Of a DNA stretch of 64,000 nt, positions 8,533 through 17,222 are shown one piece after another. A program made the translations under genes and the position numbers. Source of the DNA: Bacteroidales bacterium. GTDB taxonomy: Bacteria > Bacteroidota > Bacteroidia > Bacteroidales > JAQUTK01. Location: NCBI GenBank assembly GCA_028709785.1, contig JAQUTK010000003.1:71607-135606 (forward strand), written 5' to 3'. The notes below the pieces were generated by a model. It saw nothing but the letters and a program-made list of their open reading frames with translations. It ran no database searches and was not told where the DNA came from. Numbering within the stretch: position 1 is the first letter of the stretch; every line of letters begins with the position of its first letter.

Positions 8533-11500
8533 TATTGTTCGGTATTTGTTTCAGTTTTCTTTCCGTTATTCAACTTTGCCAGACGGGTATTGATCATCTC
8601 GGCAATATCATCCTGACCTTTGTAGCTCTCTTGTAAAGAGGTCAGGTATTCTTTTGCCTGAAATTTGTCACCCTTCTTGATATAGATATCAGACAGAAGG
8701 ATAAAGCTGCGCGCCATCCAGTATTGATGGGGCGTGCTCTTTTCAATGAAAGCAAAGATGGTTTTCTCCGCTTCAGCTGAATTATTTTTGATAAAATAGA
8801 CATTAGCCAATAAGAAGTTTGCCTCCGCACCATACACGGTCCGGGTCTCTGAGACTATTTTCTTTAAGTCACTGATCGCCTTTTCTTCCTGACTCAAAGC
8901 CAGCAATGATTTGGCGCGGATGTAATAGGCTTCCTGTTTGATTTCCGGAGAAGCTTTGGTATCATCAATCCAGGCAGTCGCTGCAACGACAGCTTCCTGG
9001 TGTCTGTTGAGCAGATGGGTGCATCGCAGGATACCCAGTTTGGACGCTTCTTTGTGCTCTTTCTTCTCTGCTTTTGCCTGTAAGCGGTTGAAGTATCCCA
9101 GAGCCTCTTCATAATTCCCGCTGGTGTATGTAATATCCGCACATTCGACCAATGCATCTTCCGTGAACTTATTTTCATTCTCAACCACTTTCTTGTATTC
9201 TTGTAAAGCCTCTTGTTTTTTGTTTCCGGAGAGGTAGATATTTCCAAGGTAGTAATGAGCATGCGTGCTGAAAGATCCTTTTGGGAAGTTTTGCAGGTAG
9301 TTTTCCAGACTTCGTTGTGCCTTTGTCTTGTCGCCACGTAAAAACAATCGTTCGGCTGATAAGTAGGTAAGAGAATCTTGTTCGTTTACGTTGAAGTTTC
9401 CGTTTCCATCCACCGTGCGGATATAGGAGGCAAACTCGTCGATCTTATCCAGTTCCATATAGACACTTTTCAGATCCTCAACCGAAACTTTGGCCTCCTC
9501 GCTGCCCGGGTATTTATTAATGACCTTTTTGTAGGCAGTAATCGCTTCGTCCAGATTGTTGTTGTTAAAGTATAGCAAGCCGATCTGATTGCCTGCTTTG
9601 CGGCTCAGACTACTTTCCGGAAACTTGTTCATCAACTCCTGAAACACACGGATCGCTTCACTGTTTTTCTCTTGCATCACATAAGAGCGCCCTTTTTCAA
9701 AGTATGCATCATCCAGGTAATCCGAGTTGGGATAGGTACGAATGAGCTGATCCAGCAGTGTAATCTTTTGGTTATATTCTTTCCGGAGCCCTGCAACAAA
9801 GGCACGTTGATAAGTGGAATAATCACCCGCTTCCGGATGGTTTTCCAATGCCCTGCCATAAAAATCGTCAGCAGACTGCCAGTCGCGTTGATAGAAGTAA
9901 CAGTCACCTATGCGGTTGAGTGCATCGGAAAAAGTAGGCTTTGCCTTTTCAGCGGTGAAGCCGATGTACCGGTTGAAATAGGTCAGCGCGTTTGTTATGT
10001 TCTGCTGCTTAAAATAAGAATAAGCAAGGTTGTAGTGAGCGAGGGGGAAGTATTCGTTATCAGTTGATCTGTTTGTGGAGAAATAGGATTGATAATCTTT
10101 GACCGCAGCGGCAAAGTTGTCAAGCCGGTAGTACGATTCTCCTCGCCAGAAGTAGGTCTCCGCCTTTATTTGCGGGTTGTAATCCCCATTCTTCAGACTT
10201 TCATTAAAATGTTGAATGGCAGTCTGGAAGTCCGAGTTTGCAAACTTCTGAGCTCCCAACTGAAACAGTATGTTTTGTTTGGCCTGAAGTATTTTTGAAC
10301 CCGGCCGTGAAATCTTACTGATAGAAAGCAAAGCGGCGTCATAATTCTTGGTGGTAAGATAGGTATCTACCAGATAGTCGTTCACCTTGTCCGCATATCT
10401 TGAGTTTGGAAACAGATTCAGGAATTTCTCGAAAACGACCAGTGATTCGTTGAAAGGAGAGAAGGACGTTTCATGGATGATCAGTCCGTAGTTATACATC
10501 GCCTGTTCCTTGACCTCTTTGTCAAAATCAAATCGGGAGGCGGCCTGGAAAGAGATACGGGCTTTGTTCTTGTCTCCCAGTTTCAGTGCGGACTGTCCGA
10601 CGAGCAGATACGCATTTTGTGCCACAGCATCGTTGCTGTTGACCGCCTTACTCAGGTTGTCAATCGCATTGTTATAATCTCCCTGATTATAATAGGAAAG
10701 ACCAAGAAGATACATATCATTATTCAGCGGATTGCTGTTCAGTGATTTGTATTTCGTGAGATTAGTAATGGCTTCGGAATTTTTCCCCTGGTGAAATGAA
10801 GAGGCTCCGATAACCCGGTAAACTTCATCGATGGATTTGTGCTGCGGGTATGTTTTCAGGATACTCTTTCCGAGACTTACCGCTTCGCCATACTCTTTCT
10901 GAATGTATTTTATCTGCATCGTGTAGAATGCGATATCTTGTTCGTATGCAGCAACATTTTTTACCTCGCTGAATCCTTCCAGTGCCTCGTCGTAGTTTGC
11001 TTCGCAATAATTGATATAGGCATCGTAGTAGGTCGCGTCTTTGCGGTATTGCACACTGTTTTGTTTCAGTAGTTTAAAGAGGCTGGATGCTATTTCGTAA
11101 TCTTTCTGCTGTAAGTATGAATAGGCAGACCGGTAAAAGAAACAACCCTGTTCATCGGAGGAAAGCTGATCAATATCCGTCTCTCCAAACCAGTGTATGG
11201 CCTCTGTGTACGCTCCATTCATATAATACGAGGAGGCTAACAGATATTTCAACCGATTGGTGTGAATGGTGACCGGATAGTCGCGCATATAGGTCAGAAT
11301 CTCCTCTCTGACACCTTCCTTATTCAGCTCTGTGGCAGCATAAAGCATCATGAATTCAGCTTCAGCCACCAATGATTCTTCTTCACTCTCCTCCACAAAA
11401 GCCTTCAGCGACTGGATGCTTCCTTCGTAGATTTTCTCATTGAAAAAAGCCTTCCCTGTTTCGAACAACGCGTTGGGATAAATCTCTTTTTGATTGTTTT

Positions 11501-11564
11501 GCGATAAAACAGGAGCTGTTATTCCTAGAAATAACAGCCCGCATGCCATAAGTTGTTTTCTCAT
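8532..11564 (-). CDS. Large secreted/periplasmic tetratricopeptide-repeat protein
   Basis: The protein has 1010 residues. A signal peptide (MACGLLFLGITAPVLSQ) is followed by TPR units over essentially the whole length, for example DYNNAIDNLSKAVNSNDAVAQNAYLLVG, SEAIRVFQELMNKFPES and LDEAITAYKKVINKYPGS. Such solenoids bind other proteins. With the coupled plugless barrel gene downstream it forms a conserved-looking TPR-plus-barrel pair, so it plausibly scaffolds or feeds that barrel from the periplasm. The pair is transcribed from a promoter at 11584-11614 and ends at the terminator at 6686-6723. No enzymatic motif is visible. The name-level call is firm; the biological role is unknown. Confidence 0.85.
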   Translation of the reverse strand: MRKQLMACGLLFLGITAPVLSQNNQKEIYPNALFETGKAFFNEKIYEGSIQSLKAFVEESEEESLVAEAEFMMLYAATELNKEGVREEILTYMRDYPVTIHTNRLKYLLASSYYMNGAYTEAIHWFGETDIDQLSSDEQGCFFYRSAYSYLQQKDYEIASSLFKLLKQNSVQYRKDATYYDAYINYCEANYDEALEGFSEVKNVAAYEQDIAFYTMQIKYIQKEYGEAVSLGKSILKTYPQHKSIDEVYRVIGASSFHQGKNSEAITNLTKYKSLNSNPLNNDMYLLGLSYYNQGDYNNAIDNLSKAVNSNDAVAQNAYLLVGQSALKLGDKNKARISFQAASRFDFDKEVKEQAMYNYGLIIHETSFSPFNESLVVFEKFLNLFPNSRYADKVNDYLVDTYLTTKNYDAALLSISKISRPGSKILQAKQNILFQLGAQKFANSDFQTAIQHFNESLKNGDYNPQIKAETYFWRGESYYRLDNFAAAVKDYQSYFSTNRSTDNEYFPLAHYNLAYSYFKQQNITNALTYFNRYIGFTAEKAKPTFSDALNRIGDCYFYQRDWQSADDFYGRALENHPEAGDYSTYQRAFVAGLRKEYNQKITLLDQLIRTYPNSDYLDDAYFEKGRSYVMQEKNSEAIRVFQELMNKFPESSLSRKAGNQIGLLYFNNNNLDEAITAYKKVINKYPGSEEAKVSVEDLKSVYMELDKIDEFASYIRTVDGNGNFNVNEQDSLTYLSAERLFLRGDKTKAQRSLENYLQNFPKGSFSTHAHYYLGNIYLSGNKKQEALQEYKKVVENENKFTEDALVECADITYTSGNYEEALGYFNRLQAKAEKKEHKEASKLGILRCTHLLNRHQEAVVAATAWIDDTKASPEIKQEAYYIRAKSLLALSQEEKAISDLKKIVSETRTVYGAEANFLLANVYFIKNNSAEAEKTIFAFIEKSTPHQYWMARSFILLSDIYIKKGDKFQAKEYLTSLQESYKGQDDIAEMINTRLAKLNNGKKTETNTEQ

Positions 11565-11583
11565 ACGGATCTATTTATTTGGA

Positions 11584-11614
11584 CAAAGATATGTCTTTAT
11601 GTCCGAATGAAAAA
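11584..11614 (-). promoter_or_regulatory. Promoter of the TPR/barrel operon
   Basis: On the minus strand, TATCTTTG (11591-11584) matches TAnnTTTG. A TTTT box (11614-11611) lies exactly 19 bases upstream, in the place of the usual TTTG. The start codon is about 20 bases downstream. Confidence 0.6.
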
Positions 11615-11653
11615 AGAACATTTGCTAAATTGTGCTACAAAGAGTGCTCTTTT

Positions 11654-12358
11654 TCAGGCTTCTGCGAAATAATTTTCCAATTCTACTTCCGCTTTTTGAT
11701 CCGAATTATCAAAATCGCGCAGTAATTCACCTTTTGAAAGCAGCAAGATCCGTGGACAGATATGAGTGACATGATTCAGATTATGACTGGATATCAGTAC
11801 GGTTGCACCTGTCTCCTTGCAATAGTTGGAGAGTATTGTCGTCATCAATAGCTGAGACGAAGGATCCAGAAAGTTAAAAGGCTCATCCAGAATCAATAGA
11901 TCCGGTCGGGAAAGGAGAGCGCCTATAATGCCGATCTTCTGTTTGTTACCGGCGGAGAAGTCCCGGATATACTTTTTCTGTCCTAATACTTCTTCAGACA
12001 TCAGTTTGGAATAGCTCGCCAATCTTTCTTCCAGATCTGCTTTGCTGATTTTATACAGCTTGGCAATGAAAGCGAAATATTCTTCCGGAGTAAGAAACTC
12101 AATCAGAAATCCGGAGTCAATAAAAGCTCCGCATCGCTCTTTCCATGTATCTTCTTTCCCTACGTCTTCTCCATCGAAACGAACGCTTCCGCTGTCTCCT
12201 TTAATCAGGTTGAGCATCAGGCGGAAAAGAGTCGTCTTACCTGCACCGTTATTCCCAACGATGCCAATCAGTTCACCGCTTTTAATATTGAGTTCCTGGA
12301 TGTTCAGGGCTGTTTTAGTCCCGAATGTTTTTACTAAGTTTTCGATCTGTATATTCAT
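11654..12358 (-). CDS. ABC transporter ATP-binding protein (partner of the DUF5687 permease)
   Basis: The protein has 234 residues, a single ABC ATPase domain. Walker A is GNNGAGKTT, the signature loop is FSAGNKQK (a variant of LSGGQ), Walker B is LLILDEPFNFLD, and the H-loop is LISSHN. The frame is open further upstream to 12769, but MNIQIENLVKTFG at 12358 is the normal ABC N-terminus and the extension would overlap the permease gene. It is the last gene of the six-gene operon and lies 20 bases after the permease, so the two should form one exporter at the cytoplasmic membrane. Substrate unknown. Confidence 0.93.
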   Translation of the reverse strand: MNIQIENLVKTFGTKTALNIQELNIKSGELIGIVGNNGAGKTTLFRLMLNLIKGDSGSVRFDGEDVGKEDTWKERCGAFIDSGFLIEFLTPEEYFAFIAKLYKISKADLEERLASYSKLMSEEVLGQKKYIRDFSAGNKQKIGIIGALLSRPDLLILDEPFNFLDPSSQLLMTTILSNYCKETGATVLISSHNLNHVTHICPRILLLSKGELLRDFDNSDQKAEVELENYFAEA

Positions 12359-12378
12359 GATTGTTTCTGTTTTTGATT

Positions 12379-13851
12379 TTATTTTCTGAAAGTCGCGGCA
12401 ATAGTATACATCTTCTTTACGAAACGTCTGTAGATGAAAGTAAGCCAGTAGTTGGATAGAAGGACAGAAAAGACACCGATGACGATGATGACACCATATA
12501 CGTTTGCTTCTCCGACCTTTTGGGCCAATAGTCCGATTAGAAACACGGGAATGAAGGTGACAAACGCAAGTATAGTCTGGTAACCGGACATTGTAGAGGC
12601 AGGCTTTTCTGTCAGTTCGATACGTCCTTTGCCGAACAGGATGGAAATAAGATCTTGCAAGGATTGGATACCAATGACATAAAAGATGGCTCCAAGCCAG
12701 ACCCATATAGAGGCATATCCTAAGACAATCATCGGAATAAAGGCAAGTGACATAACCAGTGTACCGCATACATACAGAAAGTATTTTGCTTTCAGCAGTG
12801 AGAAAATGGCTGAACGATGCATCATCAGGAGATCAAAGAAAGTGGATTCAAGGGCAAAGCCAAATTGAGTGAATGTTTTCCCAAAGAACTGCATGCCAAG
12901 TACCAACCAAAAGAAAGTGAAGAAGACCATATGGTTGCTTCCCCCCCTGAATTGGTTGACTTGAAAATAAGCCATGACAGTAAATGCAATCAGACCGATC
13001 AGTACCCGTTTGATCTTTCCGCTGGTCTGTAGTTTTAATTCGAGAATCATAAACTGTCCGACTTCGCCAAACTTATCCAGAAAGCCAAATTGAAGGTTTT
13101 TCCCATTCTGTATCCTCGACGTTTGCTCGATCTCATCAAGCAGACTCTGGTTTACTACTCTGCTATTCAGATGGTAGAGCAGGTAATTCAGAAGAAGAAG
13201 TGCTGCGAAGAGAAGCACGTTCCCATGAAAGATGGCCAGTCCCAGTTGGATGGATAGCTCTTCAAAAGAGCCGGTCAGCAGTTTGGCTGTGCCTCCGAGC
13301 AGAAGAATCAGCAGATAGGGAAGAGCCTCCAGAATGGGAAAGCTGATCTTGACTTTATGTACCAGAAAGGCCAGTGAGTTGTTGGTCAGGATCAGTAGTG
13401 AACAACCCAGAAACAGGAAAAGGGCTTGATAGACTGTAAACTTGTCTGCAATGATATTCTGTATAAGAAACGGGAGTATCAGCGCATAGAAATAAAAATT
13501 GAACGGCGAGTAAAGTGATCGCAACTGCAGGAAATGGCATATCGCCTTTTTTCTGATGGGAAGACACAGATAGGATGCCATTTTCCCTCCCGGTGATCGT
13601 TGAAAGAAGAGGCGGACGATCAGGTCCGTGACTAACGCGTAAAGAATATAGGAGCTGAAACTCTCAATAATGCTTCTCTCTGGATAAAGCTTTCCCAGTA
13701 GGTAGCTAGCCATGATCCCATAAGAAAAGAGTGAGAACACCATTATTCCGAGTGAGATTCCCATAAAGATACGGGCAGTCCGGTTAACGCCGAGCATCGG
13801 ACTGCGGCGCATTTCCTTCAGATAGATACGGTTTAAGATTGTTAGTATCAT
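12379..13851 (-). CDS. DUF5687-type ABC-2 family permease
   Basis: The protein has 490 residues, is very hydrophobic and has about ten or more predicted membrane segments, e.g. IFMGISLGIMVFSLFSYGI, GLAIFHGNVLLFAALLLL and GVIIVIGVFSVLLSNYWL. Length, the N-terminus (ILNRIYLKEMRRSP) and the adjacent ATPase fit the Bacteroidota DUF5687 family, which I recall as permeases paired with ABC ATPases. No substrate can be inferred. It follows the aspartic-protease-like gene by 20 bases in the same operon. Confidence 0.8.
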   Translation of the reverse strand: MILTILNRIYLKEMRRSPMLGVNRTARIFMGISLGIMVFSLFSYGIMASYLLGKLYPERSIIESFSSYILYALVTDLIVRLFFQRSPGGKMASYLCLPIRKKAICHFLQLRSLYSPFNFYFYALILPFLIQNIIADKFTVYQALFLFLGCSLLILTNNSLAFLVHKVKISFPILEALPYLLILLLGGTAKLLTGSFEELSIQLGLAIFHGNVLLFAALLLLNYLLYHLNSRVVNQSLLDEIEQTSRIQNGKNLQFGFLDKFGEVGQFMILELKLQTSGKIKRVLIGLIAFTVMAYFQVNQFRGGSNHMVFFTFFWLVLGMQFFGKTFTQFGFALESTFFDLLMMHRSAIFSLLKAKYFLYVCGTLVMSLAFIPMIVLGYASIWVWLGAIFYVIGIQSLQDLISILFGKGRIELTEKPASTMSGYQTILAFVTFIPVFLIGLLAQKVGEANVYGVIIVIGVFSVLLSNYWLTFIYRRFVKKMYTIAATFRK

Positions 13852-13871
13852 TGTTATGTGTATGAAGTTAA

Positions 13872-14948
13872 TTATCTGATGAAATAATTCAAGGAGTCAA
13901 AATTCACTAATTTCAGAACGCCATTTATTGATTCCGTTACTCTATCTGGTTGCTCCGAAGATTTTATCAAACTAAATTTCTTGTGTTTGGGATCAAAATA
14001 GACTCGATCAAATCTACGCATGAATCCACATGTGATGACTCCGATACCTCTTATCTCTTTCTTTGTCCCAAAGGAAAGTTCAGATGGGCGTGCTTTACGA
14101 AATGAGCTGTCTATTTGGATCACTACAAATGATGTAGGTGTCAAATAACCACCTGTTTTGACATTTTTAAGAAAGTATCCCTTGAACTCTCTCCCTCCTG
14201 AATACAAAGAAATCCTTTCTGAAATCTTATTAGAGTAAGATTTTAAGTAGTTATGCACTGAATCTAAATCGGTGTTATCCCAGAGAGCAAAGAATAAATC
14301 AGGCATTAAGGATTCTTTGTCAACCCCAATGCCCAGACATCCGGAATTAAAAAGGAAACGATCTTGAATGGTATCGTTAATCGTTATTTTACAATACGGA
14401 CTTGTCTCAGAAGTAATGAGCTCTAGTTCGTAAAGTTGCTCCATAGCTCCGATTTGTATCGTTTGTTTCTTTTTTGAGATTGTTACTGAGTCTTTTAGAA
14501 AGTCAAACGACCAGCTATACTTTCCAATAATATCCTCACCTAATATCCCATCCACCTCTTGGTTTTTGTCTTTAATTTGAAGAGATTGTTTGATTTCAAA
14601 ATCTCCCAACTTTAAAGATGCCCTTTCGAAAAGATCTTGAGATCTGGTTTTTTCCGAATTCAAGGAGTTAAACTCTTTTTTCTGACTGGTGGAGTCCATC
14701 TCAATGCTATCGACTGCTTGCTGTGATATAGAAGAGTGTGATGATCCGGTATCCCATAAAAAATGGAATACTTTTCCTTTGATTTCTATCGGGAGTATTA
14801 CTCCCAAAGATTTGGTCGGGATCAGATTCACTGCTGTGGATCTGTTATACTGAGTTGAATATAAATAATTGATTGATAAGAAAGTGAATACTATTCCCAG
14901 AATAACATAAATCAGGAGAAAAAGAGTGCTTTTCTTTATTGGTTTCAT
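13872..14948 (-). CDS. Membrane-anchored retropepsin/pepsin-like aspartic protease homologue
   Basis: The protein has 358 residues. One N-terminal membrane segment (LFLLIYVILGIVFTFLSI) should leave the rest outside the cytoplasmic membrane. Lobe 1 has the active-site motif FLWDTGSSHSS (Asp66) and the downstream DGILGEDII motif typical of bacterial retropepsin-like proteins. A second, parallel lobe begins near residue 187, but its motif reads FLFNSGCLG (Asn201), so the second catalytic Asp is gone. It may be inactive, or work as a homodimer through lobe 1. Its ATG overlaps the GntR stop (ATGA), tying it to the regulator and to both ABC systems. Target unknown. Confidence 0.75.
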   Translation of the reverse strand: MKPIKKSTLFLLIYVILGIVFTFLSINYLYSTQYNRSTAVNLIPTKSLGVILPIEIKGKVFHFLWDTGSSHSSISQQAVDSIEMDSTSQKKEFNSLNSEKTRSQDLFERASLKLGDFEIKQSLQIKDKNQEVDGILGEDIIGKYSWSFDFLKDSVTISKKKQTIQIGAMEQLYELELITSETSPYCKITINDTIQDRFLFNSGCLGIGVDKESLMPDLFFALWDNTDLDSVHNYLKSYSNKISERISLYSGGREFKGYFLKNVKTGGYLTPTSFVVIQIDSSFRKARPSELSFGTKKEIRGIGVITCGFMRRFDRVYFDPKHKKFSLIKSSEQPDRVTESINGVLKLVNFDSLNYFIR

Positions 14949-15319
14949 AACTTCTGTTGTTTTTTGATGGATGTATGATATAACTCATTTAGCTCTTCCA
15001 TTGAGATGTCCAGCAATTTTATGTAGTTGAACATTTGAGGAAGGTTTTTTTCGATAAACTGTTTTTTCAGATATTCCGTTGCTTTGTCTTTTGAATGATC
15101 GGCAACGAATAATCCGATACCCCGTTTGTTTACGACCAATTCCATAGACTGTAATTGTTCGTAGGTTCGTGCGATTGTATTGGGATTTACTTCCAATTCG
15201 ACCGCCAATTCACGTACACTGGGTATTTTATCCCCGGTGTTCCAGACTTGAAGAATGATCTGCTCACAGATCCATTCCACGATCTGAAGATAAATGGCTT
15301 GAGTTTCGCGGAAGTCCAT
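14945..15319 (-). CDS. GntR-family (YtrA subfamily) transcriptional repressor
   Basis: The protein has 124 residues. The N-terminal winged helix is clear (IYLQIVEWICEQIILQVW..GDKIPSVRELAVELEVNPNTIARTYEQL). The effector domain is very short (about 50 residues), as in the YtrA subfamily, which typically represses its own ABC-transporter operon in response to envelope-active compounds. Here the gene is third in the operon, between the first permease and the protease homologue, not first as usual. A palindromic YtrA-like operator overlaps the start site upstream of the operon (16992-17011), so autorepression is expected. Confidence 0.9.
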   Translation of the reverse strand: MDFRETQAIYLQIVEWICEQIILQVWNTGDKIPSVRELAVELEVNPNTIARTYEQLQSMELVVNKRGIGLFVADHSKDKATEYLKKQFIEKNLPQMFNYIKLLDISMEELNELYHTSIKKQQKL

Positions 15320-15320
15320 C

Positions 15321-16124
15321 TTATTTTACCTCCTTTTCCTTAAGTAGATAATAGGTTGCAATAACCATACACGTCATGAGTGAGATACTCGAAAGAAAAT
15401 AGAACGGCGAATGGTATATCGTTGCCATTTTTCCATTCACATACTCTGATCCTTTTGGAATGAAAAATTCGTTGAAAGCTTCCCACTCGCTGAAGGCATC
15501 CCAGTTTGGGTCCAAAAAATAGAAGATAGCAACTGTAATTGCAACACAAACTGCAGAGTAGACAATAGAAGCTAAGATCGTCTTGATCCACGGGCTCCGC
15601 TTAAAAAACAACCCACCCCAAAGAAAAAGAACCGGTGTGCCAATAAAGGTCCCGATGATTGAAATCCAACCCATTCCGATTGGATCGAGATTGAAAAACC
15701 GAAGATCATGGCTCCTGAAAAATGGGAGTGTGGAGAAGTAGCTTGCTAAAGAGATAAGTGAATATGCGACTGGAAATGCAATCATGGTTACTATTACCGC
15801 ACTTAACAATCGCTCAATTGCATTGCAAGGCAATGAGAGCGCGGAAATGTTTCCCGGTTTCATCCAAAGCGTGCTAAAATAGTGGACCGCGAGGATGGAA
15901 CTGATCAGATAGATACAGCCGATTTGCAGGCTGTATTGTAAGATGTCGTTTTGCCTGCCAATTTCCCCATATCGCTTAAATAATAAGAGGGTGCAAAACA
16001 GAAACAGAAAAAGAGCAATCGAAGAAATGAACAATGTCTTCTTGTTTCGATGATAATACTCAAGTATCAAAGAGATAACTCTATGAAAATTGAACGATTG
16101 TATTTGTGAAATAATTGATTTCAT
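15321..16124 (-). CDS. ABC-2 type permease, six membrane segments
   Basis: The protein has 267 residues. It has about six hydrophobic segments, including LFISSIALFLFLFCTLLLF, GCIYLISSILAVHYFSTLW, AVIVTMIAFPVAYSLISLA, GWISIIGTFIGTPVLFLWG and ILASIVYSAVCVAITVAIF. The start MKSIISQIQSF at 16124 lies four bases after the ATPase stop; a longer frame to 16238 would overlap that gene. It ends one base before the GntR gene. It is most likely the membrane partner of the ATPase upstream. Family assignment rests on context and topology and not on a motif. Confidence 0.8.
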   Translation of the reverse strand: MKSIISQIQSFNFHRVISLILEYYHRNKKTLFISSIALFLFLFCTLLLFKRYGEIGRQNDILQYSLQIGCIYLISSILAVHYFSTLWMKPGNISALSLPCNAIERLLSAVIVTMIAFPVAYSLISLASYFSTLPFFRSHDLRFFNLDPIGMGWISIIGTFIGTPVLFLWGGLFFKRSPWIKTILASIVYSAVCVAITVAIFYFLDPNWDAFSEWEAFNEFFIPKGSEYVNGKMATIYHSPFYFLSSISLMTCMVIATYYLLKEKEVK

Positions 16125-16128
16125 AGCT

Positions 16129-16971
16129 TTATTTGTTTGGTTTGAATAGTTGACTGAATTTGGCTTGTTGTGCGACAATACCATTGAACAGAACTTCCAG
16201 ATTAATCTTCCCTTCTTCATTCGAATTGTTTGGAACAATGCCTATGTGTCCTGTAAATGATTTCTCGTAGTACAAAGTTTCATTCTCGGCAGGTCTTGAC
16301 GAGAAGGGAACAAAACATATCTTTTGAGCGATTGTTGAAATCGACTCGTTCAACAGAAGTTTGTTTTTGGAGATAACCACCAAATGATCCAGCAGGTTTT
16401 CCAAATCGTGCACCTGGTGTGTGGAGATGATGAAGCAACGTTCCGGTGTAGCCGCCGCGGCAATAAGTTTGCGCAAAGTCTTCTTGGATGGAATGTCCAG
16501 CCCGTTGGTCGGTTCATCGAGCAGTAATACACGAACGTTGGTTGCCAGTCCGAAAGAGAGCAATACTTTCTTCTTGTTTCCATACGACAGTTTCTGCAAC
16601 TTCTCTTCCGGACTGATCTCAAACTCTTTCAGACAGGTCTCAAACTGGTCGGCTGAGAAAGCTTCATAAAAAGGAGCATAAATCCTCACATAGCTTGCTA
16701 TTGTCATATCCGGCAGATCAAACTCTTCCGGAATGATGTATAAGTTACGTAAGTAATTGTAGTTTCTCTCTTTGCTGTTTATGCCATTCACAACACAATT
16801 TCCGGAATCGGGATAGATAAGTCCGGCGATAATTTTCATCAATGTACTTTTACCTGATCCGTTTTGCCCCAGCAGTCCATAGATCTGTCCACTCTTAAAA
16901 TGGATGGAAAACTGCTCATAAAGGTTCTCTTTTCGAGCGTACCCAAAGGATAAATCATTAATTTCTACCAT
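16129..16971 (-). CDS. ABC transporter ATP-binding protein, first gene of the YtrA-type operon
   Basis: The protein has 280 residues. Motifs in order are Walker A (GQNGSGKST), signature LSYGNKKK (degenerate LSGGQ, common in drug/lantibiotic-type exporters), Walker B (VLLLDEPTNGLD) and the H-loop (ISTHQ). About 70 extra residues follow the ATPase core. It is the promoter-proximal gene of the six-gene operon, whose order is ATPase, permease, GntR, protease homologue, DUF5687 permease, ATPase. YtrA-type operons elsewhere export or sense antibiotics and peptides that act on the envelope; the same role here is inference. Confidence 0.93.
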   Translation of the reverse strand: MVEINDLSFGYARKENLYEQFSIHFKSGQIYGLLGQNGSGKSTLMKIIAGLIYPDSGNCVVNGINSKERNYNYLRNLYIIPEEFDLPDMTIASYVRIYAPFYEAFSADQFETCLKEFEISPEEKLQKLSYGNKKKVLLSFGLATNVRVLLLDEPTNGLDIPSKKTLRKLIAAAATPERCFIISTHQVHDLENLLDHLVVISKNKLLLNESISTIAQKICFVPFSSRPAENETLYYEKSFTGHIGIVPNNSNEEGKINLEVLFNGIVAQQAKFSQLFKPNK

Positions 16972-16991
16972 ATTGCTTTGATGTATTATAC

Positions 16992-17011
16992 TGTTCTAAT
17001 TAAATAGTACA
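16992..17011 (-). promoter_or_regulatory. Probable YtrA/GntR operator
   Basis: The sequence TGTTCTAATTAAATAGTACA is an imperfect palindrome. Half-sites TGTTCTAAT and TGTACTATT (read on opposite strands) agree at seven of nine positions. It starts four bases after the -7 element and covers the expected transcription start, so a bound repressor would block the promoter. The form TGTnCTA...TAGnACA matches what I know of YtrA-subfamily boxes. Confidence 0.7.
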
Positions 17012-17014
17012 CCG

Positions 17015-17045
17015 CAAAGGTAAAGCATGTTTTCTAATAACCAAA
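17015..17045 (-). promoter_or_regulatory. Promoter of the six-gene ABC/GntR/protease operon
   Basis: On the minus strand TTTG (17045-17042), a spacer of exactly 19 bases, and TACCTTTG (17022-17015) form a complete Bacteroides-type promoter. A second overlapping TTTG lies just upstream (17049-17046). Confidence 0.8.
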
Positions 17046-17187
17046 CAAATTGATATTTTTTTTTCATTTTCGTTTTGTTTGTTGATTCCTCTTTCCGATG
17101 AGGCAGCTTGTTTCTTTATTCTTCTTCTCTTTTTGCATAAAAAATCAGAAAAGAGATCATTCCTGCATGAATAAGGAAAAATGTTTC

Positions 17188-17195
17188 TAATTTTG
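17188..17195 (+). promoter_or_regulatory. -7 element of the DUF6242-like gene
   Basis: TAATTTTG matches TAnnTTTG and lies 27 bases before the chosen ATG. No good -33 box is seen. Confidence 0.55.
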
Positions 17196-17222
17196 CATCT
17201 TATTAATTTTATAATAGTCAGA

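Noticed and set aside
12359-12769. N-terminal extension of the last ABC ATPase frame
   Set aside because: It overlaps the DUF5687 permease gene in another frame, and the ABC domain starts properly at 12358.
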